Of a stretch of 64,000 bases of DNA, positions 38,620 to 48,441 are shown piece by piece. This DNA comes from Sanderia malayensis (taxonomy: Eukaryota; Cnidaria; Scyphozoa; Semaeostomeae; Pelagiidae), in assembly GCA_013076295.1 (NCBI GenBank), contig RQOL01000321.1, forward strand, positions 1 to 64,000. Direction: 5' to 3'. The notes beneath the pieces were generated by a model, which saw only the letters and a list, made by a program, of their open reading frames with translations, ran no database searches and had not been told where the DNA came from. A program made the position numbers and the translations under genes. Numbering within the stretch: the stretch's first letter is position 1; every line of letters begins with the position of its first letter.

Positions 38620-39356
38620 TGTGGTGGGTCTGGTATTTCATGAAGGGGGCGGGTGGAATTTTCGAGAAGGTGGAAAACAAAACTTGCTATAACTCCAGAA
38701 CCGACAGGAATATTCAAGAACCGAAAACGGCATCTTGATCAGCCTGATGTAGCGATTATGTCCATTACAATTCAAAAGGTGAAACTTTTCCGGTAAAGGT
38801 CTAAAAAATCCCAAGTCCTTTTTTGGGCCCTCAAAGCATTATGTTTTCACTAAGAAATCCCCCTGGAAAGCACCTCGAAATTGTTTTCACCTCTCAAAAA
38901 AGGGCAAAATACCGAAAAAATTAGAGGAAAAAAGTCGACATTACGTTAGCTGCGTTATCAGGGAAGAGTTATCGAAAGTTTTAACAGAAAAAATCTCTTG
39001 AGAACGACCCTAAAAAATCAAAATTTCGACTCCCTCAACAACCCTCCTTCTTTGCATTTCGGCAATGTGGGAAGGAAGCTCGGAGAAGGTTGGAAAACAA
39101 AATCACAAATATCTCCGCCACCGTTTGAGATATCGGAAAACGGAAAGCGTTACTTTATTCTCCGAAAAAAGCCGCTCCTTTCAAGTGCAAGTTTGCCTCC
39201 CTACACCCACAAACAAAAAAGCCTTTTTGACCTCAAGGATCTTCCTTTGAAGTCTTTGTTCGCTTGACAGCCCATTGACAGCCCATTGTCCCCGATCAGC
39301 GCCAGACAAAAAGTGGCCTCCGTCACGTGATATCATAGATTAGTAATATAGAGTGA
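38620..39356 (-). mobile_element. 5' subterminal region of element A
   Basis: Contains two diverged copies of a stretch with GAGAAGGT(T)GGAAAACAAAA (near 38658 and 39084, plus strand), a short direct repeat GACAGCCCATT (near 39268-39290), and close to the end the palindrome TCACGTGA at 39323-39330, 26 bases from the terminus. The last bases (minus: TCACTCTATATTACTAATC) align with the 5' ends of B and C. Frames at 38998-39267 and 39065-39250 overlap on the same strand and look like chance. Confidence 0.6.
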
Positions 39357-40190
39357 TAACGTGGATTCATTTGCAATTTGTGTGAATGAATGTTAAAATC
39401 ACTGAAAACAAGCAAATGCATGTGTATTTTACTTAGTTGCAGTTGTAATAACGTGAATTCATGTGCAAGTAGTGTGAATGAATGTTAATATCACTGAAAA
39501 CAAGCAAATGCATGTGTATTTTACTTAGTTTCAGCTGTAATAACGTGGATTCATTTGCAATTGGTGTGAATGAATGTTAAAATCACTGAAAACAAGCAAA
39601 TGCATGTGTATTTTACTTATTTGCAGCTGTAATAACGTGAAGTCATGCGCAATTAATGTGAATGAATGTTAAATTCCCTGAAAACAAGCAAATGCATGGC
39701 TATTTTAATCAGTTACACTTGTAATAAGATGAATTCATGTGCAATTAGTGTGAATGATTGCTAATATCACTGAAAACAAGCAAATGAATGTGTATTTTAC
39801 TTTGTTGCAGCTGTAATAGCGTGCCTTCATGTGCAATTAGTGTGAAAGAACGTTAATTTCCCTGAAAACAAGCAAATGCATGTGTATTTTACTTAGTTGC
39901 AGCTGTAATAACGTGAATTCATGTGCCATTAGTGTGAATGAATGTTAATATCATTGAAAACAAGCAAATGCATGTGTATTTTACTTAGTTGCAGCTGTGA
40001 TAACGTGAATTCATTTGCCATTGGTGTGAATGAATGTTAATATCATTGAAAACAAGCAAATGCATGCGTATTTTACTTAGTTGCAGCTGTAATAACGTGA
40101 ATTCATGTGCAATTAGTGTGAATGAATGTTAAAATAACTGAAAACAAGCAAATGAATGTGTATTTTACTTTTTTGCAGCTGTAATAACGC
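39357..40190 (+). repeat. 92-bp satellite array, right arm
   Basis: The array resumes with TAACGTGGATTC, the continuation of the monomer broken at 25756. About nine monomers follow. Their variants match the last part of the left arm: the rare TTACACTTGTAATAAGATG monomer is near 25192 and 39711. So the element entered one higher-order repeat unit of a pair. The array ends at about 40190 inside a monomer (CAGCTGTAATAACG, then CCCGTACG). Confidence 0.95.
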
Positions 40191-41283
40191 CCGTACGTAA
40201 AGTACATTATGGCGATAAGAATATGTTTACATAGTCGCATTCTGGGGACTGTCACCATTGTGGGGACAGAAAACGTGACACCACTACGTATATTCGCTAA
40301 TTCTCCTTATAACACCGTTTCTGGTGTCTTCAACTCAACTTGAGGGTGTCCCCACAATGTGGGTTTCTTAATGTATGTGTAACATTGTGAGGACTTGTGT
40401 ATGATGATGTCAATTTCTGAAAAAGTTTATTCTTTGACACATTATACACAAATTACAGTATTCCTAAATTACACAAGAAGTCACATCCAAAATGCTTTTG
40501 AGGGACCTGTCAACGTTATCATATTATCGTATGAACGTTATCGTATTCATGATAGTCTTTGTTATAAACCTTACAGGCAAAAGATTCCTATTTGAAGGTA
40601 TGATCAAAGGATCCTTGGCGTGACTCCCAACAGATTGATTTTGTTTCAATTTTTTAATATTATCCAGGAAGTGAAGAAAATAATATCAAAATAAAGTAAA
40701 ACTTTGCGAGCCTAAGAGTTGAGCTTGAGCAAAACTGAATAACTAGTTTTATTGACTTTTCACGTGTTTTAACTCCTGGACATAAAAACCCTGGATTTAA
40801 TGTTTAGGATTGAACGCAGCAAATTCAAAAAACATTTGTTTTCAGACCACTAAGGCAATTTTTTTTACTTCAATTTTCGATCTTGTTTCATCAAAGCTAA
40901 AAAGCTTTCTTTTTCCAAAACAAAAATGAAATGTTATAACTGTTGTATTAGTTGCATAAGCATAGAGCTAGAAAATTTTCTTCTTTTCGCGAGATGCTTC
41001 CAGCAACTGGTTGTCTCGCCCTGCCACAAGAGCCCAGAATCTAGTATGGTACGTCATGGTGTTTGTTGTTTCAACAAGTTTACATTTTATCCAATGAAAA
41101 ATTGGCAAAGTGACATCATACCTTGTAGCCTCATTCCAAATCAAAAGGGAACGTTTGAATCTGAGGCACATACCTTACATGGGAAAGTAGACAGAAACAC
41201 AGAACAGAGAACACAACATCTTTTCCCACACATCAATGCCTACTCGCTTGCGCATGCGTGTCGCAAGTCAAAAATGAAGGAAT
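40191..41283. other. Low-copy AT-rich DNA with a stem-forming repeat; no gene recognised
   Basis: No known gene or RNA recognised. CATTGTGGGGACA at 40256-40268 is inverted as TGTCCCCACAATG at 40347-40359 (13-bp arms, 78-base loop), and a similar direct copy CATTGTGAGGAC follows near 40384. Open frames at 40395-40595 (plus), 40926-41288 (plus) and 40968-41171 (minus) are short, overlap on opposite strands and carry no recognised motif. Confidence 0.5.
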
Positions 41284-41519
41284 TCTAATATATATATTCT
41301 GCGGAGGTCACGTGACGGTGGCGAAACTCTGGCCAAAACAATAGATTCGACCCGAAACAATAGGTTGAGCGCCCAAAAACAATGGGACGAAACGGCGATT
41401 TGGTGATCAATAAGGCTTTTTTCAATAGGGGCACACAAGGTTGCCACTTGCATGGAAAGGCTCCGTTTCTAGAGTAGGCAAAAGTTATCTATTTTTGGAA
41501 GCCTATTCTAAAGAATTTT

Positions 41520-41790
41520 TGAGTTATTCCATTAATTATTCTGCTAATTGTGCTATCACGAAAAAACTACGGTTTACGGGGGCGAAACTTCCAAATTCGC
41601 GTCGCGAACTCCAAATTCGAACAAAGCGTTCGCTGTTCACGTGACGCGTTTCACTTTTTGCTGCAAGTTGATTGGCTTTTTTGCGACTTCACGTGAGAAG
41701 TCACGCGTATTTCGTTATCATGCAAATTTGCCCTCGGGTTGAACAGCAGGTACTTTTGGAGAAGACGCGTGTTTTTGTTTTGCACACAAA
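41520..41790 (+). promoter_or_regulatory. Conserved octamer/CCAAT/CACGTG block of element C
   Basis: Counterpart of 30285-30530 in element B. Octamer ATGCAAAT at 41720-41727, ATTGG (reverse CCAAT) at 41671-41675, CACGTG at 41638-41643 and 41690-41695. The spacing is similar in both elements. Promoter function is inference. Confidence 0.4.
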
Positions 41791-41794
41791 AGAA

Positions 41795-42470
41795 AACTCA
41801 GCGCAGCGAGCGAGCGGAGCTAACCCATGGTAAGTGGGGTTGAAAGAGGCATGAGCGAAGCGAATGCAGCGCACGAAGTGCGCCCTATCAGTCAATGTTT
41901 CTTGATAATAGATAGACAGGCGAGCGCAGCGAGCTAACCCATTGTAAGTGGGGCTCAAAGAGGCATGAGCGTAAGCGAATGCAGCGCACGAAGTGCGCCA
42001 ACCACAGGCGAGCGCAGCGAGCTAACTTATTGTACGTGGGGTTCAAAGAGGCACAAGCATATGCGAATGCAGCGCACGAAGTGCGCCAACCACAGGCGAG
42101 CGCAGCGAGCTAACCCATTGTATGTGGGGTTGAAAGGGGCATGAGCGTAAGCGAATGCAGCGCAAGAAGTGCGCCCACAGGCGAGCGCAGCGAGCTAACC
42201 CATTGTAAGTGGGGTTGAAAGAGGCATGAGCGGAGCGAATGCAGCGCACGAAGTGCGCCCTAACAGTCAATGTTTCTTGATAATTGATAGACAGGCGAGC
42301 GCAGCGAGCTAACCTATTGTAAGTGGGGTTAAAAGAGGCAGGAGCGTAAGCGAATGCAGCGCACGAAGTGCGCCAACCACAGGCGAGCGTAGCGAGCTAA
42401 CCCATTGTACGTGGAGTTGAAAGGGGCATGAGCGCAAGCGAATGCAGCGCACGAAGTGCGCCAACCAGAT
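41795..42470 (-). repeat. Hairpin minisatellite in element C, about 7 units of two lengths
   Basis: Reverse-orientation copies of the element B unit, with hairpins GCGCACGAAGTGCGC near 41867, 41986, 42070, 42246, 42359 and 42448, and one mutated copy (GCGCAAGAAGTGCGC) near 42155. Some units keep the full 114-bp form with TCAGTCAATGTTTCTTGATA. Others lack that segment and are about 85 bp, joined by AACCACAGG. So units have been shortened and spread within the array. Open frames here are by-products of the repeat. Confidence 0.9.
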
Positions 42471-42527
42471 TAAGCTTTTTTACTTGACGGGCTGGGGCGA
42501 ACGAGCGAAGCGAGTGATGACCCCTAG

Positions 42528-43691
42528 TCGTAGAATAAAAACAGCAACTTACAAAGGATTTTTTTATGATCAAATTTCCGATCAACTAATAATTTACCTA
42601 AAATTTCGTTAAATCATATACAACAATAAGTCAATGAATAGCATTCCCTTTATTTAATTTACTTCATTTTAAAAGAAAAAGGTTCTCATCTCTGGTCATT
42701 GCATGAGATAAGTGAGTTAAATTGTATAATGAGAGCAACAACTAATCAAACGAAACTGCCTTATCATGGAAAAAAACAAAACGTCAATATAAAATACCCT
42801 AATGTAAAACAGAGTTAATCACAACAAAGAATTAATCGGAATTAGTTAATCAAAGTTAAAAAGAACATAAAAGCCAAGAAGAGTGGAAAAGAGGATCTAC
42901 ATCTTGTAAAAATTGGAGAAGGTTCATTGCTAAGCAATCCTTCAGAAATCGATAAGGCTTTGTAAGTTGTTCATTTTTTTTAACTTTCTAACTGATATAA
43001 AATTGCGATAAATAGGGGAAAATCTTCGGGCATACTCAAAAACCTTTTTGATCTGACACTCCAAGAGTACTAATGGCAGAAAGATACTCATACAATAATT
43101 TAAGGTGGAGTAATTGAAGGACCCAGATGCGCATTGAAAGGCAAAAATCAGAAAGAGAGGATGAATTAGTATATCCAATCTGATAGCGAAAGGGATGGAG
43201 GGAGGTCAATGGACTTCAATGCACAGTCCAGGTGGGAAAAAACTCCGCTTTTCTTTTTTTATTCTCAAAAATATTCATAACTAATAAAAAGATTCCAACT
43301 CAAACATTACATTAGAAAAGTAGTCTCATTATCGACATTACATACTTTTGCTTTCGAGAATACAAATATTCAGGCTGATGGTAAAAACGTGCACCCACGA
43401 CGCCGTCAGAATACATTTGATAATATATTGAAGAACTTGTCCTGCTTGACAGAACATGAATTCTGCTTAAATTGAACTTTACACTGTTGAAGAGAAAGTA
43501 AAAGCTAAGAACGAGTGGAATATATCACAAGGTCAAAAACATTGAATGCAAAGATTGATTTGAAGGCTTCTCCATTGACCTCTATTTCATTTTGATGTTT
43601 ATTTTCGATAAGGAAAGAGTTTACGTCATAATCGCGGTATTCGTCCGTATTTAAACTGAAAGCATTTCCTTCTTAACAAGAATTGTATCTA
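42528..43691. other. AT-rich intergenic DNA; nothing recognised
   Basis: No gene, RNA or repeat was recognised. The only sizeable frame (42942-43178, minus, 78 codons) has no recognised motif and is probably chance. Confidence 0.6.
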
Positions 43692-43876
43692 CAGTCAAAT
43701 CTCCATAGTTTGAACTCGTGTAATTCGAACTCTATCTAATTCGAACGATATTCTCTGTACCTTCAAGGGTCACTAATGAACCAATTCTTATAAAACAAAC
43801 CTCTATAATTCCAATTTTTTATAAATCAAACATTTTCACGCTTCCCCAGGGTGTTCGAATTAGACAGAGTTGACTG
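43692..43876. mobile_element. Pogo/Tigger-like MITE, 185 bp
   Basis: Left end CAGTCAAATCTCCATAG then TTTGAACTCGTGTAATTCG. The right end read inward is CAGTCAACTCTGTCTAATTC then GAACACC. These terminal inverted repeats, with CAGT(C/T)(A/G)A(A/C)(C/T)TCT and repeated AATTCGAAC, resemble ends of pogo/Tigger-type mariner elements. TA precedes the left end, as in that family; AA follows the right end, so one target base may have changed. No transposase inside. From 43877 to 44303 the sequence is AT-rich with nothing recognised. Confidence 0.6.
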
Positions 43877-44303
43877 AAATCTAGCTCTTCAGTTTGAAAA
43901 CAAAATAATTGTATCTACATAAAGCAAACCCTAATTACAATAAGTTAACCCAATAGCAACCGGCACTCTGCTTCCGATCATTGATAAAGGCCCTACCTCA
44001 GTATATTAATTGGCACTTTCTTATAACATATTGAGCAGTAAAATTTTCAAGCTCTTCCAGTCAACTCACAAAAAACGTTTTTCAAGCGTCTAAGCTAAGA
44101 ATAGCTAATCCCATCACTGATAATATTACGTAAACAACTGGTTGGAAAATATCTTGAGGCCAGCTTTTTCATAAGAAACTATTCAAATAACAGCATATAA
44201 TTATACCAGAATAGTACCTATCAGGCACAGATATTGACCCAGCTCAGAGAGGTCCTGTAAAGAAGCAAAGACCTCCGTTCCGAAAACAAAATAACAAATT
44301 AAA

Positions 44304-44566
44304 CTATAAACTTTGAAAATATTTATCCATACCTTTACTTTGCAATTTTTTCGCTTTTGTAATATGATTTCTTATGAAATCTTTTACAACATTCCAGGAA
44401 CGAGAATGCAAAATATTATTTTCTGTGATGCATTTTGTACAGGATGCTTATCCTGGGACTTTCATCTTCCTAATGTTGTCAGAAAAAAAGTGAAGGACAA
44501 CATTTGCCTCTTCTTTTGACCAACGCAATTTTCTTCTTGATCTACACTTCACGTCTTTAGCTTGAG
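44304..44566 (-). pseudogene. C-terminal Myb/SANT-like exon
   Basis: The acceptor TTTTGTTATTCTAG precedes AQAKDVKCRSRRKLRWSKEE and ANVVLHFFSDNIRKMKVPG. An in-frame TAA (44448-44450) follows, then ASCTKCITENNILHSRSWNV and VKDFIRNHITKAKK. The conserved R-R-K-x-R-W-S-K-E-E, then C-x2-C, then W-x-x-V-K-D-F-I-R-N pattern is the usual end of these proteins, and the stop replaces what is normally a charged residue. A final TAG is at 44304-44306. Confidence 0.65.
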
Positions 44567-45441
44567 CTAGAATAACAAAACAAGTAGAAACAAACTTTGG
44601 CTTAAGGAACTCCTCCATTGGCCAGAATATTTTAAAAAACGCCACTGGACTTTTCAAGCCATTATTTTTGACAATTCAATAACATTATCAAATCGTGTGT
44701 TGTCTCTTGTATAAAGTTTCCAAAGTTTAAATGAACTATTTATATCAGCTATAGCAAGAGCTGGTGCATGTTTGTGGAGGGAGGGAAGAGGGTTTTCTAA
44801 AAATAGCAAAAAAGATGTGGTTCGTTAATAAAAAATCAAACCTATATGACTCAGAAAACCTGAAGAGCTTCTGACAAGAATTTTCTACCTGTCAGAGTCA
44901 AACTGCTTTCGATGATCAGCACTATGTAATGAACACATTTTGGATCAAAGCAAGCTTTAAAGATGATACAAACATCAAGGCATATTTCTTCATTTTTTGA
45001 AAAACCCTGTCAAAGACTCAAGAGAAACAATTTAAAATAGCCTCATTTAAAATGAAAAGTAGAAAATTGACCCTGCCAATTTTGAAACATTGTTGTATTT
45101 GTCACCATATTTTAAAGCCCTTCCAATTTTTTATTCATTTTTGGGCAGGTACTCTTTGAGAGTGTGCTTATACTTTGTAATAAAATCATTGGAATAAATT
45201 TTGAACTTTAAAATAGGATGAAACTGGGATTAGAGATGACAGGTATGATTTATTAATGATGTGAAAAGAAAGAACTGCTACAATTGTCAATGGGGCAAAC
45301 TTATTTTGTAGGGTCTTCTTTTATTTTTTATTCAATCTTTAAGTAATTGAATGTGTTCCGTCAAAGAAATCATTTTTTCGATCTTCTCCAAAAGTCTTTA
45401 TTATAATATATTCTTGAAAGTAATAAACATGAAATATATAC

Positions 45442-45588
45442 CATTTTCATATGTTGCCCGCAAGGAATTGTCTTTCTTCTGGTATGCATTCGTACTTTTA
45501 CTGAAATAGTCCTCGTCACTTTCAGAAACATCATCGTTGTCCTTGTCATCACAACTATTGTCATCTGTCTCATTTTCCAATGGAAGCT
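45442..45588 (-). pseudogene. Acidic linker exon of the recombinase gene
   Basis: The acceptor CTTCTATACTGCAG precedes 147 bp ending AAAATG|GTATAT. With one base from the previous exon it reads ELPLENETDDNSCDDKDNDD and VSESDEDYFSKSTNAYQKK and on, without a stop. The acidic run matches the linker between the recombinase domain and basic C-terminus in this family. The longer frame in another phase (45370-45636) is a shadow. Confidence 0.6.
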
Positions 45589-46149
45589 CTGCAGTATAGA
45601 AGAAAGAGCGATATTACAAAGGTTACTTGACTCCATGAAAGTGTTAAACTATATCGCAGGTTAAATTAAAATACACACTATGACTTATAAATTTCCTTAA
45701 GGAAAATGGATGTCGAAAGCTTTCATGCATTGTTCTGAAATAACAAAAATCTTGACAATTAGGAGGAGATGGTTATCCAACCAAATGCTGCAAAGTAGTT
45801 GTTTTTCTACATTTTAATGATGGCCTAATTTGGCTCCTCTCATTCAACTACAAATCTAGCAACTATGGTGGAAAAGATTAGGGGCCTAAATGTTGCAACA
45901 CTGAAAATGGAAGCCCTGGTGTACTCGAAAATCAGGCCAACTAAACGAAAATATCACATATTATTAGGTCAAAGGAGATTCTTTAAAATATATTAAAGAA
46001 ATAGATGTAAAGCTCTTGATATTGTTCTTTGAGAAAGTACATATAGGCAATTATACAAAGCAATTTATGCACATTTAAATATTATTCAATGGATATTTGC
46101 ATCTGTTTAATGGAATTCACTATTTCCACTAAAATGTAGGCAAGCATAC

Positions 46150-46613
46150 CATCTAGATGAATTTCACAAAGTTTCTTCCCCTGCCACTTGCTGGTATGAC
46201 CTTCCTCTACTGCCAAAAGGAGCTTGCTGACTTTTGCAAGCTCTAGTGTTGAGTCGTGGAGTCTATAATACTCTCTATGGACAGCAATGTCATGGCCCAT
46301 GTGTCTAGCCAACCAATCAAGCTCTGATTCGCTCAGATCGATGACCTGTGACACAGTTGCAACATATTTGCGAAGCTGGGTACTCTTAACAGCATTTGGG
46401 TTCTTTAGGTCCAACTGCTTTACAACCGAGTTCAGCAGTCGGTCCACTGAGAAACTTTTAGACATTCTTGTTGGTGCTGCAAAAATATATCTGTTCTCAG
46501 GGTGACACCAATATTGTCCCTTGTCTTTATCAGAGCAATCATCGCATTTACTATTTCAGCAGTCATCAGAATTGGCACTTTTCTTCCTCTTTTCTCTCTT
46601 ACACGGGTCTAGC
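46150..46613 (-). pseudogene. Tyrosine-recombinase catalytic exon
   Basis: The acceptor TATTTTATTTGCAG ends at 46614. The first part, in one frame, reads RVREKRGRKVPILMTAEIVN after an in-frame TAG. A one-base shift near 46505 leads into HPENRYIFAAPTRMSKSFSV. Box II is STQLRKYVATVSQ, with the catalytic Arg; the usual His three residues before it is Thr here. It is followed by LARHMGHDIAVHREYYRL, where GH supplies the His/Trp position and the second Tyr, nine residues later, is the expected nucleophile. The exon ends CATCTAGATG|GTATGC. The continuous open part of the track is 46082-46465, but residues after the donor are intron. Family assignment is firm; activity is excluded by the breaks. Confidence 0.75.
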
Positions 46614-47589
46614 CTGCAAATAAAATATCATAATGACTGTGCTCAAAACAAACTTTAGACATCTTGCCATGATCCTATGTACATTGAAGAATTTTTCAAC
46701 TCATATAAGTTAGCAAGTTTAGTGCCATCGTTAGTGAATTAGTCTAGTACTCCAGCCTCGTTGCAGACACTCTGCAGAATTATGTCTAGAAATATTTGGA
46801 AAGGGTCATCTTCGAAGTGACTTCTATGTACTGAATTAATGCTACAATTTTTGGCATGAATGCTAAAACGAATATGCATGCAGGAATGTTATTAAGAAGT
46901 GATACTCATGAGAGATTTTCTTTATATTCAATATTGAAATGGTTTACACCTCAGACAAATTTTTCGGGCAAAGTTCTCAAACAACAATTGAGATGCCTAA
47001 AGTTGCAATACAAATTGATGCCTACATTCACGAAATTGGGAATAAATGGCCAATACCAAAAACAGATTGAAAAATAAAACTGGAAAAATCTGAAAATTTA
47101 TCCGAACTTTGAAATTCTTTTTGTGTACTTGGGTGAAGACCATATAAATTCAATGGATGTTTTTAGTTATTGTATTGGTTTAATGGAAATGTGACGAAAA
47201 CTATGCATAAAAAATATGTCTTCAGTAAAAATAATTGACAGACAAAGCATTTGGGGAAAAAGCTATGTCATGCAATTTCACAAGATCTTCTATCTTATAT
47301 GAGCTTCAGTGTCAAAACAAATTATGTCATTAGCTAAGTTATATTCATAATTGTTTCTTTTAATTTTGACATATATTTAGCTGCTATAAATTCAAAGCCA
47401 TTGTAATATGTTAAAGCATGTCCAATAATGATGACGAAAATCACTTCAAAAACGCCCTAAGCAATTTAAAAATTATTATTTGGAGTATATCGTGGGTAAC
47501 TTATTAAACTCCAACTTTTTCACACCGGCAATGTTTATGACCTACACCTTTTTTAAGTCTTGTGGGACCTAAGGCACAATAAAAAACAC

Positions 47590-48430
47590 AAAAATTTTGA
47601 CTCATCTCTTGCATAACTCCAGTTCCAAAGGTTTCAAAGATCTCCCCATCTCATCCATCGATACTTCTGACCATTTTGGTCTGTCGCAAACAAGCATAAT
47701 TCTACTTTTGATCCTCATTACCACGTCTCTTATTTAGCAAAATTATCCTTGAAACAGTCAACTCTGCTAAGCTCCTCCATGTCGAGATTTCAGGGTTTGA
47801 CAAAACTCCCTTTGTTGCAATTGGTATCTTTTCAACCAGGAACTCTCTTACTTTGACCAGGTCCTCAGTGAGAGGTAAAACTGGAGCCTTGTTGAACTGG
47901 CCGTCATTTAAGGTTCTCAGAGCGGTTGCAGATACCTTAGAAGCCCACTCCACATTAATCAAATCGACAATGAATCAGCATTTTCTTTCAAACTTTATCC
48001 TTTTTTCGCAGAGCAACTCCTTCAAAATACCAGCACATCTCCTCAGGGCATGACCAATTTTTAACGCAAGAGATGGCCTATCAAAAGTCGCCAGGTTGTC
48101 ATTATAGCTATTTATCTTGTATGAACATAAATTTCTTGTTCCTTAAATGACGACATCAAATTTCGATGGACATATAAATTCTGCCAGATTTGAATGCTTT
48201 TCAGAAGAAATCTTTGTAAGTTCAATCACTAACCGTGCCAGTGATCTCATCTTCTCAGTTATGTATGATGGTTTTTGAGAGCCATCCTTCTCAAACAACC
48301 AGCATCCATATTTCACTATTAGCTCATCTCTTTTTGCAATAAAAAAGACTTGATCTTGCCGCATAATTGAAAGTACACTCTGGGTGAATGCTTGGTTTTC
48401 ATTTCCCTTGCTACCATAAAGTAGCATCTC
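47590..48430 (-). pseudogene. Central domain of the recombinase gene, with two in-frame stops
   Basis: One frame runs from FESEMLLYGSKGNENQAFTQ through ...CPSKFDVVI, a TAA (48143-48145), then GTRNLCSYKINSYNDNLATF, DRPSLALKIGHALRRCAGIL, a TGA (47975-47977), and on to TVSRIILLNKRRGNE. The two pieces are in the same frame (starts 465 bases apart), so the stops are point changes inside otherwise family-like sequence. RIILLNKRRGNE resembles box I of tyrosine recombinases, with the catalytic arginine before G-N-E. After about 47705 the frame shifts: LVCDRPKWSEVSMDEMGRSL then KPLELELCKR. The donor at the end is not recognisable; ATGAGT stands where a GT would be needed. Confidence 0.65.
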
Positions 48431-48441
48431 ACTTTCGAACC

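Larger units (their letters stand above)
25757..39356 (-). mobile_element. Helitron-like element A, 13.6 kb, non-autonomous, inserted in satellite
   Basis: Read on the minus strand the element begins TCACTCTATATTACTAATC and ends GGCTAG. The host satellite is cut between A and T: left arm ...CAGCTGTAA, right arm TAACGTGGATTC..., which joined give the normal monomer CAGCTGTAATAACGTGG with no duplicated target. A GC-rich hairpin lies two bases inside the CTAG end: GGGGGCCCGG at 25763-25772 against CCGGAGCCCC at 25789-25798, 8 of 10 pairs. These are the hallmarks of canonical Helitrons (5'-TC, 3'-hairpin-CTRR, A^T target, no target duplication). Two shorter relatives lie at 28272-30776 and 41284-42527. 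Inside are tandem 717-bp units, exon-like blocks and a nested element. No Rep or helicase reading frame was recognised, so it would depend on an autonomous partner. Confidence 0.78.
41284..42527 (+). mobile_element. Helitron-like element C, 1.24 kb, non-autonomous
   Basis: Plus-strand relative of elements A and B. It begins TCTAATATATATATTCTGCGG, has the TCACGTGA palindrome at 41308-41315 (24 bases in), and ends GATGACCCCTAG followed by T. Internally it matches B: the AACAATAGATTCGACCCGAAAC stretch is the complement of B near 30700-30730, the octamer/CCAAT block is shared, and the 3' part is the hairpin minisatellite. The base before the 5' end is T where canonical Helitrons have A, so the 5' edge is less certain than the 3' edge. 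No protein is encoded. Confidence 0.75.

Noticed and set aside
25757..39356. Rep/helicase gene of an autonomous Helitron
   Set aside because: No frame longer than 121 codons outside the minisatellite, and none with recognisable Rep or helicase motifs.
41701..42585. Minus-strand frames in element C
   Set aside because: They read through the hairpin minisatellite and element end; same by-product as in element B.
46287..46505. Plus-strand frame opposite the recombinase exon
   Set aside because: Shadow of the minus-strand catalytic domain, which has clear family motifs.
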